Below are positions 61,848-64,000 of a stretch of DNA of 64,000 bases, in pieces. How positions within the stretch are numbered: the first letter of the stretch is position 1; each line of letters opens with the position of its first letter. This stretch comes from Natronocella acetinitrilica (GTDB lineage Bacteria; Pseudomonadota; Gammaproteobacteria; Nitrococcales; Aquisalimonadaceae). The translations under genes were made by a program, and so were the position numbers. The notes under the pieces are model-generated. The model had not been told where the DNA came from. It saw only the letters and a list, made by a program, of their open reading frames with translations, and searched no databases. Location: assembly GCF_024170285.1 (NCBI RefSeq), contig NZ_JALJXV010000002.1:310001-374000 (forward strand). The letters run 5' to 3'.

Positions 61848-63335
61848 TCAATCACAGAACACCGCAACCGCCGTGCAGTTGTCCTTGGCCGGTCCACCGA
61901 GAACAGCTGCGGTCAGGGCATCCACCGCACCTTGAGGAGACTCAGCGCGCAAAGCGCGGGCGATGACTGTCTCCTCGATCGCCCCATGGATGCCATCAGA
62001 GCAGAGCAGATACCGGTCACCGGGCTGCAGGTCGGAGTAGCGGTGCTCCAGCTCAAGGCTGGCTGCCGCGCCCACGGCCCGGGTGATCACATTGGCCTGG
62101 GGATGTCCTGCGGCCTGCGCCTCCTGCAGTTCGCCTCGATCCACCATGTCCTGCACCAGGCTGTGATCTCGCGTGCAGCGTGTCAGCTCGCCACCCCGCA
62201 AACGGTAAAGCCGGCTATCCCCGGCCCAAAGCCAGGCACACTCATGACCCCCGGCAAACAGTGCCACGACGGTGCTGGCGCTGCGCACGGGTTTGTCCGG
62301 TCGCGACGCCGCGCAGGCAAGATGTTCATTGGTCAGTCGCAGCATTTCCCGGGCGGCAGCGAGCCGCTCCTGCAGTTCGCCACCGGTACGGACCTGCTGC
62401 AGGCTGTCGACCACAGCGCGGCTGGCGACATCACCCGCGTCATGTCCGCCGACCCCGTCCGCCACCGCCCACAGACCGAGATCCGGCCGATCCAGCCAGG
62501 CATCCTCGTTGATCTGCCGCACCTTGCCCACGTGGGTCTGGGCGGCGGAGCGCAGGTTGAGAGGCACCTCGACCAACTCGGCCTGGTCCATCGCCGACGA
62601 TGTTGCCGCTTGCCAGCGCACAGTGCGGGAATCCCAGCCATGGCGGTGCCATTCGCCGTCGATCATGGCGGCAAACTGTTCCGGCTGTGGCAGGCCGCCG
62701 AGCATGAACAGGCAGGGTGCAATACGCTCCGAGCCTTCTGTCCACCACAGGCTGAAGCCCTGATCGCCGCTGGCGAGGGCCTGCTGCGCCGTCAACAGCG
62801 CAGGCATGACATCGGACAGATTCTGCAGGCGAAACCGCACCGGACCGCGCAAGGGATCCAGCAGACGCGAAGTCTCCTCGGTCACTCTGGGCGCGAGCTT
62901 GCGGCCGATATCATGGACGGACTGATCGAAAAGACCCAGATCAAAGTCATCACCTCCCTCCAGTGCGGACAACGCAAGTTGTTCCACCGTCTCGAACCAG
63001 TCCGAGTCTTCCACCGGCAAGGTGAGCAATGTGCTGCCCCCCGGCAGGGGACGCACCAGGGTCAGGGGATAGTATCGACCGACGGCATCCACGCTGGGCA
63101 TGAGCACGCCGGTGCAGGCGCCACCGCAAGTGCCACGCCCCAGCGCAAACCGCCAGATCGGGCTGGTCAGATAGGCATCAAGCCAGGCATCGCCCAGCGC
63201 GCGGCGGGATGCGTGAATGCACCGCTCAAGCCAGGGATCCCAGCGCTCCAGAAAGTCTCCGCTGACCCGGCGCCGCACGAAATCGCCCCGACCAGGTAAT
63301 TTGCCGTGAAACCCCATGGCCTGGCCGGCAGCCAT
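61848..63335 (-). CDS. TagF-PppA fusion: T6SS repressor domain plus PP2C phosphatase
   Basis: A 495-aa two-domain protein. Residues about 7-230 are TagF/DUF2094 (MGFHGKLPGRGDFVRRRV, DAWLDAYLTSPIWRFALG, VDAVGRYYPLTL). Residues about 262-495 are a PP2C phosphatase: THVGKVRQINEDAW, metal-binding VADGVGGHDAGDVAS (Asp293), AWLWAGDSRLYRLR, LLCSDGIHG and KDNCTAVAVF. PppA reverses PpkA phosphorylation, and TagF represses T6SS assembly independently; fused TagF-PppA is known in Agrobacterium. The ATG at 63333-63335 has GGGAG upstream. It lies four bases after tssM and 33 before the kinase. Confidence 0.94.
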   Translation of the reverse strand: MAAGQAMGFHGKLPGRGDFVRRRVSGDFLERWDPWLERCIHASRRALGDAWLDAYLTSPIWRFALGRGTCGGACTGVLMPSVDAVGRYYPLTLVRPLPGGSTLLTLPVEDSDWFETVEQLALSALEGGDDFDLGLFDQSVHDIGRKLAPRVTEETSRLLDPLRGPVRFRLQNLSDVMPALLTAQQALASGDQGFSLWWTEGSERIAPCLFMLGGLPQPEQFAAMIDGEWHRHGWDSRTVRWQAATSSAMDQAELVEVPLNLRSAAQTHVGKVRQINEDAWLDRPDLGLWAVADGVGGHDAGDVASRAVVDSLQQVRTGGELQERLAAAREMLRLTNEHLACAASRPDKPVRSASTVVALFAGGHECAWLWAGDSRLYRLRGGELTRCTRDHSLVQDMVDRGELQEAQAAGHPQANVITRAVGAAASLELEHRYSDLQPGDRYLLCSDGIHGAIEETVIARALRAESPQGAVDALTAAVLGGPAKDNCTAVAVFCD

Positions 63336-63338
63336 GAG

Positions 63339-64000
63339 CTAGAGGCTCCCGACGCAACGGAAGCGACGCCACTCGGCATTACGCAGCGGATTACGCGAGG
63401 AGTCGAACTCCACGGAGACCCGCGCCGAGTAGCCACCAACATTGAAATTGGCGAGATAGGCGGTATCGGACTCCGCGGCAGGCTCTGCAGCCTCGATGGC
63501 GCGCAACCAGGACCAGCCACCGCTGTAGCCGACGTTGGGCCGCTGCCCGCCCCGATCCTCGAACGCCACGGTGGTGCTTGCACCCTGCCCTGCCCAGGCA
63601 AAGCGCTCCGCCAATGGTGGGCCATGGCGATAGACCAGGGATTGCTCACCCATGGAGAGCTGGAACTGCCGCGCCCGGGCGTCCAGATAACGGGGTGTCA
63701 GCTCGAAGCTGGTGGCGGGGCCGTTGGCTCCACCAAAGAACAGCTCCTGGATCAGGCGGGCCCGCTGGAACTGATCCAGCACCGAGCGGGGAATCCCAAG
63801 GGCAGACGCCTGACCACTGCGCCACTGCCAGCGGCCGCCGGAGGTGTCCACCAGGCTTGCCAGATTCTCGTTGAAGAATTCCTCGATGACACCGCCGGGA
63901 CCGAACAGCCGGGCGAAATCGCTGGGCGCGATATCCCGCGAACTGCCGGCATCGAAGGGGTAGCGGCCGCTGGTCAGCTCTTCACACACGGGCAGGACGG
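63339..64000 (-). CDS. tssM: Type VI secretion membrane subunit TssM, C-terminal part
   Basis: C-terminal ~220 codons of TssM (IcmF/VasK family); the gene continues beyond the right edge, and the frame is open to base 64000. Diagnostic sequence is VCEELTSGRYPFDAGSSRDI, then DFARLFGPGGVIEEFFNENL. The C-terminus contains FELTPRYLDARARQFQL, a WAGQG-type stretch and GGWSWLRAIEAA, the periplasmic part that binds TssJ. TssM with TssL and TssJ forms the envelope-spanning T6SS complex. A GTG at 63987-63989 is only an internal codon. Confidence 0.94.
   Translation of the reverse strand, partial: VLPVCEELTSGRYPFDAGSSRDIAPSDFARLFGPGGVIEEFFNENLASLVDTSGGRWQWRSGQASALGIPRSVLDQFQRARLIQELFFGGANGPATSFELTPRYLDARARQFQLSMGEQSLVYRHGPPLAERFAWAGQGASTTVAFEDRGGQRPNVGYSGGWSWLRAIEAAEPAAESDTAYLANFNVGGYSARVSVEFDSSRNPLRNAEWRRFRCVGSL

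Noticed and set aside
61803-63299. 498-codon plus-strand reading frame opposite tagF-pppA
   Set aside because: Antisense shadow of a gene with intact TagF and PP2C motifs; no domain recognised.

Overview
This 64 kb window is a high-GC gammaproteobacterial chromosome segment. It is almost entirely coding, has no gene-free stretch longer than about 300 bases, and shows no tRNA gene, prophage, CRISPR array or complete insertion sequence. Gene content and order match the conserved backbone seen in Pseudomonas and in Chromatiales (dcw cluster, rnpB, rsmI-lpoA-yraN-diaA-dolP, sspAB, petABC, algW, his-murA-mla-kds-lpt-rpoN-pts, pmbA/tldD, rng-maf-rlmH-rsfS-nadD-proA-holA-lptE-leuS). Short HisG, a bacterial HPr kinase and the cytochrome b variant suggest an Ectothiorhodospiraceae-like (purple sulfur-related, possibly halophilic) bacterium. 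That placement is inference from content, not from a marker-gene tree.

Layout. 1-8958 (minus strand): the division/cell-wall operon mraZ-rsmH-ftsL-ftsI-murE-murF-mraY-murD-ftsW, tightly overlapped and led by a near-consensus promoter with three MraZ boxes. 9143-10351: rnpB and rsmI. 10449-13892 (plus): lpoA-yraN-diaA-dolP. 13911-17639 (minus): sspB, sspA and the cytochrome bc1 operon petABC. 17922-20000: a Nif3-like protein diverging from a DegS/AlgW protease. 20017-27095 (minus): hisC-hisD-hisG-murA-ibaG and an Mla phospholipid transporter operon that lacks mlaC. 27192-36357 (plus): yrbG, kdsD, kdsC, lptC, lptA, lptB, rpoN, hpf, ptsN, hprK, rapZ, an EIIA-Man and HPr, i.e. LPS precursor synthesis/export plus a regulatory PTS. 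36394-53080: a small palindromic repeat, a small unknown gene, and then on the minus strand pmbA, tldD, a nitrilase-family amidase, yhdP, rng, maf, rlmH, rsfS, nadD, proA, holA, lptE and leuS.

53274-64000 is the more accessory end. After a YbeL-like zinc-ribbon protein comes a small sugar locus: a LamB/ScrY-type porin, a LacI-family repressor and a fructokinase, with two copies of a palindromic operator. Next are a lipoprotein with a caspase-like domain whose catalytic cysteine is replaced, and a divergent alpha/beta-hydrolase lipoprotein. The last part is the edge of a type VI secretion cluster: a membrane Ser/Thr kinase whose N-terminus carries four Asp-Asp-x-Thr-Arg-Val/Ile repeats, a TagF-PppA (PP2C) fusion and the C-terminus of TssM.

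Most genes are envelope housekeeping: peptidoglycan precursors and septation, LPS export (LptA/B/C/E), lipid homeostasis (Mla, YhdP), envelope stress proteolysis, and PTS/RpoN regulation. The least explained part is 57583-64000, where a T6SS phosphorylation switch sits beside a pseudo-caspase lipoprotein and a lipoprotein hydrolase.
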